From assembly GCA_018136815.1 (NCBI GenBank), contig CM030934.1, forward strand, positions 2,058,137 to 2,122,136: a stretch of DNA of 64,000 bases, in the 5' to 3' direction. Origin of the DNA: Isochrysis galbana. Lineage: Eukaryota; Haptophyta; Isochrysidales; Isochrysidaceae. The translations under genes and the position numbers were made by a program. This document shows positions 1 through 11,446 of the stretch, piece after piece. Within the stretch, counting starts at the first letter, position 1. Each line of letters begins with the position of its first letter. The notes below the pieces were generated by a model, which worked only from the letters and a program-made list of their open reading frames with translations, searched no databases and was not told where the DNA came from.

Positions 1-60
1 TCTCGAGCCCTCGTTCTCTCCCTCCCTCCCTCCCTCTCTCTTCTTTTTCTCGTGGCGAGC
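1..60 (+). repeat. CT-rich block shared with 45151-45205
   Basis: The window opens with a CTCGAGCCCTCGTTCTCTC block that runs into a CT tract and a CTTTTTCT motif. Nearly the same order of motifs occurs at 45151-45205, at the 5' edge of the hypothetical coiled-coil gene on the minus strand there. The shared part continues past the microsatellite on both sides, so it is more than simple-sequence similarity. It may be the edge of a dispersed repeat. The left end of the block is cut by the window. Confidence 0.35.
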
Positions 61-84
61 TTGCCAAAACCCCACCACTCTACA

Positions 85-1182
85 CTAACACGAAAAGGAC
101 TCATAGACTGATTGAACTGAGCCTGCCATGCATGGGGCCAACACACCACGATACATGCGGAACAAGTGGAGGGAAATAGGGTAAGCAGAGTCGCCAAAGA
201 AGCAATACGTGCGATTGGCGGCGGCGCACAATGCCTGCATGATTTGCAGAAGAGACCTGAGCAATGCAGAACCCAGAACGAATGCGTCGTGCCTCGAACC
301 ATGGACTGGCCCGTAGAGCCATGGCTGCACACCATTGGGCAACACCAAGCCCTGAAACTTGACACCATGGCACCTTTTATGCCCAGAGTAGAAGCTCGCT
401 TGTGCACGTACTGGACGTGCCACTCCCCACAGCTTCCCATCTACGAAACCAATTAGGTTTGGCAGGGGAACACCCGCCTCAACATGTGCTGCAGCAAACC
501 GGGGAAACAAGGGTGCAAAACACAAAACACGACAAACTACGAGAATCAAGCAGGTGTGGAAAGGTTGTGTGAACGTGTTGCACCACCGCTTGATGCGCCT
601 CAGAGATGGCGGCCTCGCTCCTCCCGGTCTCTACGCATAAGACGACCGCGCTGCCTGCGGACAACACAGTGCTGGGGTGATTGGGGTCGCAGTGGGGAGT
701 GGGGCAGGATGCACGCACGAGTGCAGTATGGGCACATCGCTCGAGTGGCCCAACGCTCGCCACGCACCTGGGGTCTTGTACCGGCGCAGAGCGATGAGGG
801 CCGCCTCTTCTCCGCTCATCACATGCCGCCCCTTCAACCGAAAGCCAGCAGGGAGCTGCAGGGCATCAATCACCCTGGGAAGGTCTTCGAGCCGAAAGCC
901 AAAGCGCACATACACATCGCGGGCCTGAACGCCCTCACTCGCGCCCGCCTGCGCAGCCTCCTGCTGCAGTCTCGCCACGGACAGACGCTCTGGCCCAATG
1001 CTCGAGCGCATGGACCGCGAGAGAACCTCCGCTGCGAGCGCGAGGAGGATGCGCTCAGAGCGCCGGCCCTCCGCAGCATCGCAGTCCCCCCCACGCCAGC
1101 GCCTCCTGCGCTTCAAGTGGCCCAGCATCATGGCCAGCTCCGCGTCCTCCAGCTCCTGTGCCGTGAAGGGGCGCGTCGGCAT
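85..1182 (-). pseudogene. Harbinger/PIF-type transposase, broken or intron-containing
   Basis: Three minus-strand reading frames together encode a DDE_Tnp_4 (HARBI1-like) transposase. The first (1182 to about 740) holds the N-terminal region ending in ALIALRRYKTPGAWRALGHS, typical just before the helix-turn-helix. The second (about 656-550) holds GRSEAAISE and FPHLLD. The third (549-85) holds the catalytic part with GFVDGKLW (first Asp), GSRHDAFVLG (second Asp) and FFGDSAYP. The first switch may be an intron, because a tccgcag acceptor precedes the GRSEAAISE exon. The second switch, near 545, has no good splice signals and looks like a frameshift. The third acidic residue was not found before the stop at 85, so the C terminus looks truncated. 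No terminal inverted repeats were identified. Family assignment is firm; activity is unlikely. Confidence 0.75.
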
Positions 1183-1229
1183 CGCACCCCTGCGTACTGC
1201 CGCAGACCGGTGTACCGCTGTTGAGAAGT

Positions 1230-1888
1230 GAGAAGGCCGCTATTTAGAGGAAAACGCGATCTTCTCCTTTTGCAGGACGGCCGCAATAGAGCCTCAAGAG
1301 CGCCTCGACACGTTGGGGCGGGTGAGCACGTTGGGGCGGGGGGCTGTTGGGGCCCTATTGAGGCCTGCAAAAACCCTCTACTAACGCTCAGAAGTTTGTT
1401 ATTATTATTGACGGGGTTCAAACGGTCTAGAAGTTTGAGTTGAGTTCGCGTTCGACTCTTTTTTTTTACCACCTACTTTTGTAGAAGTAGAGCTCTATCG
1501 GGCGCGAGGGGTCCCCTCTCTCGCTTGACTACAATAGTTTTCTTGTAGATCTTAGATATTAGACTCCCTCCACTCTTACTCCATGGTGACCGTTGCCGCG
1601 GTGGTTCGTTCTTTTCTCTCTTCTCTCTCCCCCTCTCTCTCTTCCCCCCCCCCTTAACTACTCCTCTTTGCCTTCTCCTTCTCTATGATTTCTCTTCTCT
1701 CCCTTTCTCCTCTCTCCTCTTTCCTCTCTATCTCTTCTCTCTCTCCTCTCTCTCTCCTCTCTCTCTCCACTCCCCCCTCCTCTCCTCTCCTCTCCCTCTC
1801 CCCCCTCCAAACCATAAACCTACCAAGCCCCTAAATTCTCTCTTCTCCCCCCCTCGCCCCCCCACTTCTCCCCCCCCCCCCCCAAATA
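1230..1888 (+). promoter_or_regulatory. Pyrimidine-rich leader and probable promoter of the AK9-like gene
   Basis: No gene is seen here. From about 1600 to 1888 the plus strand is almost pure C and T, with poly-C runs, directly ahead of the ATG at 1889. Similar CT or GA tracts lie ahead of the ADP-ribosyltransferase gene, the helicase gene and the bS20 gene in this window, so this looks like a common 5'-leader or core-promoter style. No TATA box was recognised. A near-duplicate motif CACGTTGGGGCGG occurs at about 1309 and 1328. Confidence 0.4.
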
Positions 1889-4800
1889 ATGTCCCTCTCC
1901 GACTACGCCTTTGGCCGCCGCACCACTCTCCCAACCACCCAGCGGCCATCGGAGGACGACCTCCGCTTCTCCTTTGAGCTCCACCACAAGTCCTCCTCTT
2001 CCTCCCTCCCCTACTGGCAGCAGGGAGACGAGGAGCTCGATTCAGAGACCAATCTTCTCCTCCGAAGGGCTTTGCGCTCCGATCCGTCGGTTACAGCCGA
2101 GTTACACCGCTTCTGGGCGGTCTACGCCAAGGATTCCGCGGGACGGGTGAGCAAGACAGAGTATCTCAACGTGCACGCCAAGCTCTCCGCCGTGCTCATC
2201 CCCGATTTGACCCATGAGGAGGTCGTGGCTGCGGGAGAGGAGGATTGGGAGTCAGATTCAAAGGGGAAAGAGAAGATTGGAGAGGAGGAGGTCTGCGACT
2301 GCCTGTTCGAGCTGGCGGACCTTTGGTGCTCTTCGATCGACGCGGCGGAGTACGCATCTTTCCTGCGCAAGCTCTTCAAGAGGGTCACGGTCAAGTATGT
2401 GCGGAGCAAGGACGGGCGCGTACTCACGTCGCAGCCGTCGAAGCCCGTCAAGCATAAGCTTGAGGCGTACCGCTCGTTTAGGGAGAGCAGGCGACGCGCA
2501 TCAGGCGGGGGCGGGCTGGCAAGCACCATGCCCGTGCTTGGACGTCGCGCATCCATCGCCGAGCCCGACTACAAGGACGGCGTCTTCTCCGTGCGCAGGC
2601 CTGAGCGGCCGCTGCACGCTGAGCACGATGGTGTCGGTGAGGGGGCGACAGATGTGGAGGCGCCGGCCGAAGGCGGCGGCGAGGATCGCGCCGAGGCGAC
2701 AGTGGAGGGCGCCGAAGTCGGTCTTCGCGAGGGCGAGGAGGGTGCGGACGCCGGCGCAGACGGGCCGGCCAATGAGGAGGAGGAGGAGGAAGAGGAGGTG
2801 GATGGGAGTGATGACAAGATCACTGAGCCCGCAGAGGGCGAGACCGTCACCTACGGTTGGGCGGCGGAAGAGCACCTCTTCCCGCTCGTGCTCTACTCGG
2901 AGGGCCCCCTCGACTTCCGCCAATTTGAGTCGGGTGGCGAGGAGGAGGACATCGACGAGGCCGGCCGCCGAGCGGCACCCGCCCCTGCGCCACCAGCGCC
3001 AACGGACACTTCAACCGCCGAGGCAGCGGCGCGCTCGCGTCTCTCCTTCAGCGCTCGCATGCCGCTCTCAAGGCGAGGCTCGTACAAGCTGACGCCGCGG
3101 GCAGCGGAGGTGGCGGCGGAGGTGCGCGTCGAGGTGGATGTCGCGCCAGAGGCGGGACCAGGAGGCGAGCCCAAGGCGGATGCGGAGGCGCGACACGAGG
3201 CGATAGGAGCGGAGCAAGCGGTCGAAGATTCGGACGAGGCCGCGAGCTCTGCCAGAGCCGATGTTGTGGCGCTGCCTGCCATGCCCGAGACGGCTGCTGC
3301 AATTGCGGAGGTGAAGGGGGTCGCGCCTCCAGCAGAGGCCGAGGGTGCGACGCCACCGTCGGATGCTCGGGGTGCTGCACCCATGGAGCAGGCCGAGGGC
3401 GTCACACTCCCGACGGAAGCTGCCTCGCCTCAAACAGAGGCCGAACGCCCGGCACCGGCCGAGGCCGCGCCAGAGCCTCCGCAACGGCGCGTGAGCTACG
3501 AGGAGCTTGCCGCTCAGGTGGCCGTAGAGGTGTCCGTCCACGAGCGCGAGGCCATCGAGGGCGCGGCGAAGCGGCCCTCCATCGTCCGTGCCCTCCCGCC
3601 CGACCTGCTGCGCCGGAGCCAGCGCGCCTCCCTCAAAAACCTGATCCAGATCTCGCATGCGGACGCCAAGCCGGGCGCAGGAGCGCTTGCGGCACTCCAT
3701 GCGCCAGAGGCGGCCAGCGGAGATGCCTCAGCAGTGGCGGCGGCCCGCCGCGGGCCCACTTCGGCATCGGCGCCCTTCACTGAGAAGCCGAACCCAATAT
3801 ACCCGCCTCTGCCCTCGCTCGCGCCCCCGACTGACGCCCCGACGGACTTGTACTGGAAGCTCGCCGCCGACGCTGCCCCCTTAGACGCAGAGGCGCTCCT
3901 GACGCCCGAGGTGCTGGAGGCATCCACGGCGGCTGCTGTCGCCGCGGCCTACTCCACTGCGCCGAAGCTCCTAGCATCCGTGCTGCACGCTGGAGAGGCC
4001 ACCGATGCTCGTGCTGCGGCGGCGGCAAAGGCGCTGGCCGAAGCCCTCGCAGAGGCTCTCGACCTGCCACTAGTGGACGGCGCCAATGCCACAGACGGTG
4101 CTTGCAGCGTGTCTACGGCGGGGCTCGTGCGCGCGCTCAACGATGTGGGGGCGGCGGCGGCGGGCGGCGTCGTCCTTGGCGTCAACGCGGCGGAGGCGGC
4201 GGCGGTCATCAAGAATGACACGGGCGCCGCCCTAAGCCCGAAGAGTGTGTTCATCACGTGCGGCGGCGCGCCGGCTCCCGCTGCCTCTACAGGTAGAGAT
4301 TGCCCCGACGCAGCGGGTTCCTCACCGTGTGCACCCACCTCCCCCAGCCCCTCCAACCTGACAGCCAGCCGTAAGCTGCCATCCCTCCCGCCCGGTCCGC
4401 CCAACCCACTATGTCCGGACATCGCTGAATCGCCAGCCTCGCGCCTTGCACCCCCACAGGCACCGCCATCTTGCATGGCGGGCTTCCGCTTTCGCAGCTT
4501 GTGGACGCTGCCCTCAACGCGCTGGGGCAGCCTCTCCCACGGCCTCGAGCAGTGCACGTTCCGCTGCCGGAGGAGGCGTTAAGCGAGGGCACATCCCTCG
4601 AGGACCAGATCGCTGCGCTGTGCGCCGCCCCCTTGCCCGCCCGCTTCTACGCGCCGCCGCCGCTGCCGCCTCCTTTGGATGACGAGGATACACCGGCGCC
4701 AGAAGCGGACGGCCAGCCGCCACTTCCGCCGATCGCTCTCGGAGCATATGGCACCTTCTGTCCGGTCAAGCTTGCCATGGGCGAGCTCGTTCCGGGCTCG

Positions 4801-7800
4801 ACACGGCACGCTGTAGTCATTGGGCGCAAGCTTTACCTAGCTTCGGACGATGAGGCGCTCGCAATGCTGACTTCCACCGCTTTCGCCCTCGATCCGGCCC
4901 CGTCGCTGCCGGCCTCGTCGCGCCTCGCCATCCTCGGCCCACCCGCCTCTGGCCGCCCGGCAACCGCAGTCGCAGCGGCCGCAGCACTCGGTGACTCCAA
5001 CACGCTCCTGCTATCACGCGCCAGCCTGCCGGCGCTCCTGGATCAGACCGGATCGCGCGATTGTCGCCGACTGGCCCGCATGATAAGCGCAGCGCCGGAG
5101 CTCGTGCCGCCCGCGCTGCTGACCGCGTGCGTCGCCGCGCTTGAGGGCGGAGGCGCTCACACCCATCTCGAGGGCGGCAGCGGAGGCGCGAGCGTACTAG
5201 CTGCTCTGTTGGCAAGCGCATCTGCCGAGCCCGCCCCCGCCAAGTCATCCCTTGACGCGCTCGCTGAACAGGCGGATTTGGATGGCAGCGAGCTCGCCCG
5301 CGCCTTGCGTTCCGACGGCGGCTTTGCTCGTCAGGCTGCTCTGTCGGGAGCGCTACGTGCGCTTGGGCGTGCGATTGGTGCGGAGGGCGTAGACTCCGGC
5401 GCCAAGACGGGCTCAAACCCGCTCGAACCCGCGGACTTTTATGCGCTCGCGGTGTGCCTTTCGACTGGGGCAGCCCATGCGAGGTCGCTCGCGATGAGGT
5501 GCTTCGGCGCAGCGGCCACGGGCGTAGATGAGACGAAAGCTGGCGAGGTGGAGGTGCCTAACGCTGCCGACAGAGTGGAAGGCGAGGCCGACGCCGGTGG
5601 CACAGATGTTGGTGTAGCCTTCAATACACTGGCCGGCGTGCCAGCGGTACCTGGGGTGGCGGCTGCTGCGGCACTTCGGGCCACGCTCGAGGCTAGCACG
5701 CAGCTCAGCGGCTCCCTTATGGATGAGCCGAACGGGCCGGAGCACGCTGAAGGGCTCGCCGTGCTCATAGATGAGCTCGGCCAGCGCGCGGCTGGGAGTC
5801 CCGTCGACTGGCGCGAGTTTGTGGCGTTATGCGGGCTACTACTCGGACCAAGCGGCGGGAGTCCCGCTTCGGTCAGCCTCCTAGGGGCGCTCAGCATTGC
5901 CGGCGAGAAGGCGGGTGGGAACGGGGCGGCGGGCACGCTCCCTGCTACGGAGCTTGCAGCCACAATCCGTGCCGCCTCAGTTGATGAGCTCGAGCCTCTT
6001 GCTGCGGCCCTCGACGAGGCAGCGTCGTCGAGCACACCGTCTCTGACTCGAACCGAGGTGCTTCGCCTCGCAGCCTTCTTCCCATCTGCATCCGTTCATG
6101 GGGATTGCAACAAGGCGGCGGCAGCGGCCCAAGTACTGGAGGCGCTTTCGCCTTTTAACAGTGGCGGCGGTAACATGGCGGCGGCGGAGGCGATGCCGAC
6201 AGACGGTGTTGACACCGTGGCGGCAGCCGAGTTCCTCCGCAAGATGAAGCCTGCGGTGTCCCGAGCAGAGCGCCTCGCGCTCGCCCCGCCGCCACGCGTG
6301 GTGGGCCAGGACCTTGCGGCCGGCAGCACATCAACTGAAGCGACTGAAGGCCTCCGTCGACGCTCCATTGTTTTCTCGGGCCTGCCGGTGACAGCCGAGC
6401 AATTCCGCGCCCTCTCGGACGCCGGCTTCGCGCCGAGCCGTGCGCTCCTCATCGTGGACGATTCGGGCGCACGCGCCACCCGTGAGAAGCTCGAGGCGGG
6501 AGAGCAGGTGCTGTCGGATGATGGAGACGTGCCTCTCACCGCCGCCACCCTGGACGCAGCGATCGAGCTTTACGCCGCCGAGATCCCAGCCCTGACCGAA
6601 GCAATGGAGGCATCGCATGTCACGGTGATCCGCGTCGATGCAGCCCGCGCGATGGCGTCGCCTTCCGGGGCCGCGGGGATGATCGATCCCTTCACGCCCA
6701 AAGCGGCCGCCACGCCATTGGACGCCGAGGACGGGATTTCGGCGCTTCCCGCCAGTGGGGATGGGGCGCTTGGTGCAACCGGCATTTTCTGTCCCGTCAA
6801 GCTCACCCGTGATGGCCTGCTCTGCCGTGGCAAGGCCGAGTACGCTGCCAAAGTGGGCTCAAAGACTTTCGTATGTGCCGGTGAGGCGGAGCTCGAGGCC
6901 CTGCTCCTTAATCCGAGGCTAGCGCCATTGGGGACGGCCCCGCCATTGCCACCGCCCTTGCTCCTGTTATCCGGCACCCCGGGTTCGGGTGCCAAACAGC
7001 AAGCCTCCATGCTCGCTGAAAATCGCGCGCTACCGTTGCTGGACGTCGAGGCGTTGCTTCAGCGCAACCCACCGCCTCCGCCCGAGCGTGAAGAGGGCGA
7101 AGAGAGTGAGGTTGCGGTGTCGGACCTGAAAGTGCCGAGTGATCCACTATCGCGCTCCGCGAATGACATCGCATCTCTGTTGCATTCAGCACTTTCGGGA
7201 CTTCCCTACAACGACGGAACTGGGGGCGTGCTGCTTTGGCCGAACGCAGTCCCTCTCGACGAGGCGATGGTAGCCGCGCTGACCCAGGTCAAGGCGCTGC
7301 CGCAGGCAGCCGTGTTCCTCCAGCTATCGGACGATGAGGCCGTGGCACGCAACTTCGTTCCTGCAGAGAGGCCGCTCGCGACTGCAGCGCGCCGGCTTTT
7401 GAAAGAGGAGCGCCAAGCGGCACTCTTCTCTGAGGCTCGCGAAAAGGTGGCGGCTGTACTGGAGGAGGAGCCGATGGCGTGCATGCAGGGGATTGATGCA
7501 CTTGTGGAAGAGATCACCGAAGCTGGGAATGACCCTGCGCCGATGCGCGAGCTCGCGCATGCCGTCCGTGCCGCCATCGCGAGCAACAACGAAAACGCCG
7601 AGGACTTGCCACAGTCGACATCGGTTTCGCCCCCACCCCATCTCGTGGCCGCGGCTGCCACAGCACTCGCCGGAGTGGCGGAGTTGCCGACGCCCGAAGA
7701 CGCCGTTGCCTGGTGGGAGGAGAAGATGGCAGAGCTCGACTCTGCAGACGATGAGCAGCGCGGAGCGCTTGCCGAAGCCAACGCGACGGGCACCGCCCGT

Positions 7801-10021
7801 ATCGAGGAGGCGGAGGCTGCGCTCATGGCCGCGGGCGTCTCCACGCATGTGCTCGCCGCTGCGCACAAGCCGATGCATCTGCAGCGTGAGGCACGGGCAG
7901 CTGTTGCGCCCTTCACCTCCGGCCGTGAGTCTTTGCTTTGTGGCGCCGCCCACCCGCTGGCTCCCGCCGACGCGGCCGAGCTATTGGGTGCCGGAGAGGT
8001 CGCGCTCTCGCGCTTCGGCTCCCACGACCCCGTTGCCGTCACCGAAAAGGGCGCATCGGCTCCCCCCTTGGCACCCTGGCGATCCGATAGGGTCAAAGCG
8101 GACTCGCCTCTAGAGGGCAGCGCTCAGTCCGTCGATGAGGCCCCAGTCAAGGCGATGGATGAGGGCGAGGGCGAGGGCGAGGAGTCTGAGGAACAGGTGC
8201 AGGCGCGCGCCACGGCCGCGGCAGCCGATGCCGACCGTGTTGCGGCTCAAGAAGCGCTCACTATCGCAGCGCCTGAGCCGCAATGGTGTGTCCGGTACGG
8301 CGAGTGCGTCTTCTTTTTTGGATCTGAGGAAAGCCGCGATGCCTTCGTCGAAGCTCCAGGCCGCTATGCGGCCGCGCCACCCCCTCCACTGCACGTGCCC
8401 CCTCGGGCTTGTGTGTTGGCATCGCCTACCGAGGAAAGACGCGGTTCGCAGCTCGCCGCGCGGCTTGCTGAGCGCCTGTCCGCCATTTACGTCTCGACGC
8501 TCGGTGCGGTTCGCTTCGCGGCAGCGGCTGACGACTCACTCGCTCAGCGGGTGGCCGCCGCCGGATCTCTGGAAGCGGCCGCGGCGGACAACGCGCTTGC
8601 CGCCGCCGCTCTCAGCCTGCGTCTATCTGCCGCCGATGCCCTCCGTCGTGGATGGGTTCTCGATGGCGCGCCTTCCTCAAGAGAGCTTGCGACGGCGCTC
8701 GAGGACGTGGGCTTGCGGCCACATCGCGTTTTCCTTTTGGCGGGCGCAAGCGAAGACGCATGTGCTCCTTGGGCGGATCGTCAGCTCTCCGAGCAGTTAC
8801 CCTCAACGCCAAACGAGTGGGCTATCTTCGATGCCATGGAGCGCTCCATGCGTTCACAGCTCGTATTGCGCTCGCGTCACGCGGCGGCCATAGCTGCTGG
8901 GCGCGCTGCTGCGATTGGCACACTAGGCGTGACGGGTGCCGAAGTGCGAGCACGGCTCGCACCGCCTCCGCTTGGTGGATTGTGCGCGGTTACATGGGCG
9001 CGCGAGCGTCTTCTCCTTCCTGTGGATGTGGAGGGTGGACACTCACCGCCTCACGTGGCTGAGTACCGCGGTAGGACATACGTTTTCGGCACGGCAACCA
9101 AGCTTGCGGCGTTCCTACTGCGGCCAGCCGAGGTGTTGGCCGCGTGCGAGGTGCCACCGCCACCGTCGCCCGCGGAGCCGCTCAATCCGGGTGACCTGCC
9201 AAGCGCACGAGGCGGCGTCGTTCCCCCCATCGCATCGTGGGCGTCTCTTGGTGGGTTTTGTCCGGTCGCGCTTGCCACAGGCGTCAGGGACAGGTATCTT
9301 CGCCCGTCGGTCCAAGCGCACGTCCCAGGTTCGACAGAGCACTGCGTACGGTACGAGGGGCAGATCTTTGCCTGTGCCGACGCCGATGCGCTTCGTCGAT
9401 TCTGCGCAGAGCCCTGGCGCTACTCCCGACAATCCCTTGCTGCCAAACGGCCACTCATCCTGGCCATTGGACACGCCTCCAAAGCCACTTCCCCTGATGC
9501 GGAGATCCACACGCTCTTCTCTACTCTGCCGCTGCATGGATACATGGAACAAGCATTGGGCGAGCCGCTTAAACGGGCGCTCGCCGCGTTGGCTGAGCTA
9601 AGGCCGAAACATCCGTGTCTCTCGAGGAAGCAGACAGCGACCAAATTTGTCGCGCTACACTTGCAAGTATGCTCCCTAGCTCGAACGCGATTGTCCGCTC
9701 CCCGCGCAGTGCGGCAGCGCCTCGCAGCACTTTGCCAGGCATTCTCACCCCATCGTTGCATAATCTGTCTCTTAGGCCCACAATCCACGGACACGCCTAC
9801 CCCACCGGAAACACCGCGCTGGAGCGGCGCTTCAAATATTCCGAGAGGCCTGTGATTTGCTCGATGCTCTCGTGGCGCGCGCATCTGTTGCATCCAATGC
9901 CGATACCGTCGACATCAACGACAACGCAGGAGGAAACGAGGATATCGCGGAAGGCCAAGACGAGCTCCTTGTCCTGTGGGATCAGACGATTGAGGCAGGT
10001 GTGCAACCCGTTTCGCCGTAA
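1889..10021 (+). CDS. Adenylate kinase 9 / FAP42-like ciliary protein (2,618 aa, 3 exons)
   Basis: I reconstruct three exons: 1889-4292, 4460-9666 and 9776-10021, joined by introns with GT-AG borders (gtagag...ccacag, phase 1; gtatgc...cttag, phase 0). The joins keep frame and restore the family-like run ALHLQAHNPR at the second junction. The N terminus (about 60-170) is EF-hand-like, with DSAGRVSKTEY and an ELADLW helix. A long acidic Ala/Pro-rich linker follows. Cys-Pro-Val modules, typical of AK9, occur near residues 899 (TFCPVKL), 1578 (IFCPVKL) and 2399 (GFCPVAL), with weaker ones near 2077 and 2308. Nucleoside-kinase-like P-loops follow two of them: GPPASGRP near 961, where Lys is Arg, and GTPGSGAK near 1637, with one extra residue. 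AK9 and FAP42 proteins act in the axoneme, FAP42 in the central apparatus. With altered P-loops, catalysis here is doubtful and a scaffold role is more likely. The gene is convergent with the peptidase gene. Confidence 0.85.
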
Positions 10022-11446
10022 GCGTAATTCAGCGCATCAGTTCAAGAAGCCAACAGAGACTAGTACATAGACCACTTGCACCACGTAGCACAAACTGGCG
10101 TTGGGCCCGCGCTTCAAATCCACCCACCCAAAGCACATACAAAGAGAAGCGAGGTGATGTAAGGCGTGCGTATCGCATAGCTGCCGTGCAGTGTGTGTGG
10201 GGGGGGCACTTCGGACTACTAATACTAGCTACGTAGTACGTAGGGCCTGTCGCACTTACGATGTTGTCGCACGCCGCCGCCTATTGTACCCCATAATCTC
10301 ACATCCATTACTCTCGCTAAGCCCTTCATTCCTTTTTCTTCGATTTTAGGGGCTGGGCCCACGTGCACTACGTCAGGCCAAGCGCAGGGGTAGAGGTGGG
10401 GGGAGAGTGGGTTGAAAAAATAACTCTTGTTGATCCGGAGGCCCACTTTTTTATCGTCGGAGCGGGGGAAGATTTCCCCTCGTCTCTCTCCCCGCTCGAA
10501 TCCGAATCCGAAGCAGAGCGATGACGACCGACCCGCCTGACTGTCGCATTCGCGAATCGACACTCATTATTAGGCTTCGCTTCCTCGTCACGCATGACGT
10601 GGCCGCCGCGTAGCCGCCAGGGTCGACGAAGGATGCATGGTCGCCGCCGGGCCTCTGCAGAACCCTTTGTATCCTCTTCTCACACTTGTCTTAAAAGGAT
10701 CGTCTTCAATGGGTGCATTGTACCGCACTCATCGTGTGTCAGCTTGAACTTCTTTTCGATACGTCGTAAAAGCTGTGCGTGTGCGCCTTTCACATGGTTG
10801 GCGTCGCGCGCTTCCTTCCAATTCACAAGGTTGTTTGCCTTCATTTGGTACCCCGCGGGAGGGGAAGAAACCGGAGGGAAAGGAGACCAAATGAAGGCAA
10901 GCCGCCTTGTCCGCTCATCGCACCAGGCTCATCGCGATGACTGAGATCAGCCTTGCTCTGAAGCACCAGCATTGGCAATCGCGTGCTCATTTCTCTTGGA
11001 GATGTTGATCAAGTAATCCTCCTCTGCAAGTGTGAGCATTACCTCTAGCCGCTCCACGCCCACGCCGTCCGATTTTTGAGAATGTGCGTGAATGAGCGCA
11101 TCACAGAACAAGTTTGGCCAAGCCTTTCCGCGGTAGCAGTCTCCGTCTTCCTGCCCATGCCGTCGCCAATGGATAGATGGATATAGCATTGTACAAACGA
11201 CAGCCTGCGCCGATTTTGGCACACGTGCCGGGTTTTGCCCGGCCATACCTTGTTGGCTTCAGGCTAGCTCTAGCGCACGCCTCGCGGCAACAACAGCTAC
11301 AACTCTTACCTTGCCGATCCCTAGCTACGCACGCGTGCCAATGACAATTTTGCAGCAGCGCCATGGACACGGAGCACGAACATGACCACACTATGAAGAT
11401 GGTGAATACAACGACAATATGGCGCATAAGCCGGTAGCTAAGATTC
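10022..11446. other. Intergenic region between two convergent genes
   Basis: This stretch lies between the stop of the AK9-like gene and the stop of the S15 peptidase gene on the opposite strand, so it holds both 3' untranslated regions. A minus-strand ORF at 10595-10368 has a fairly ordinary composition, but I do not recognise it. A short imperfect inverted pair, tgccttcatttggt near 10838 and accaaatgaaggca near 10887, could form a hairpin. I see no mobile-element protein here. Confidence 0.5.
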
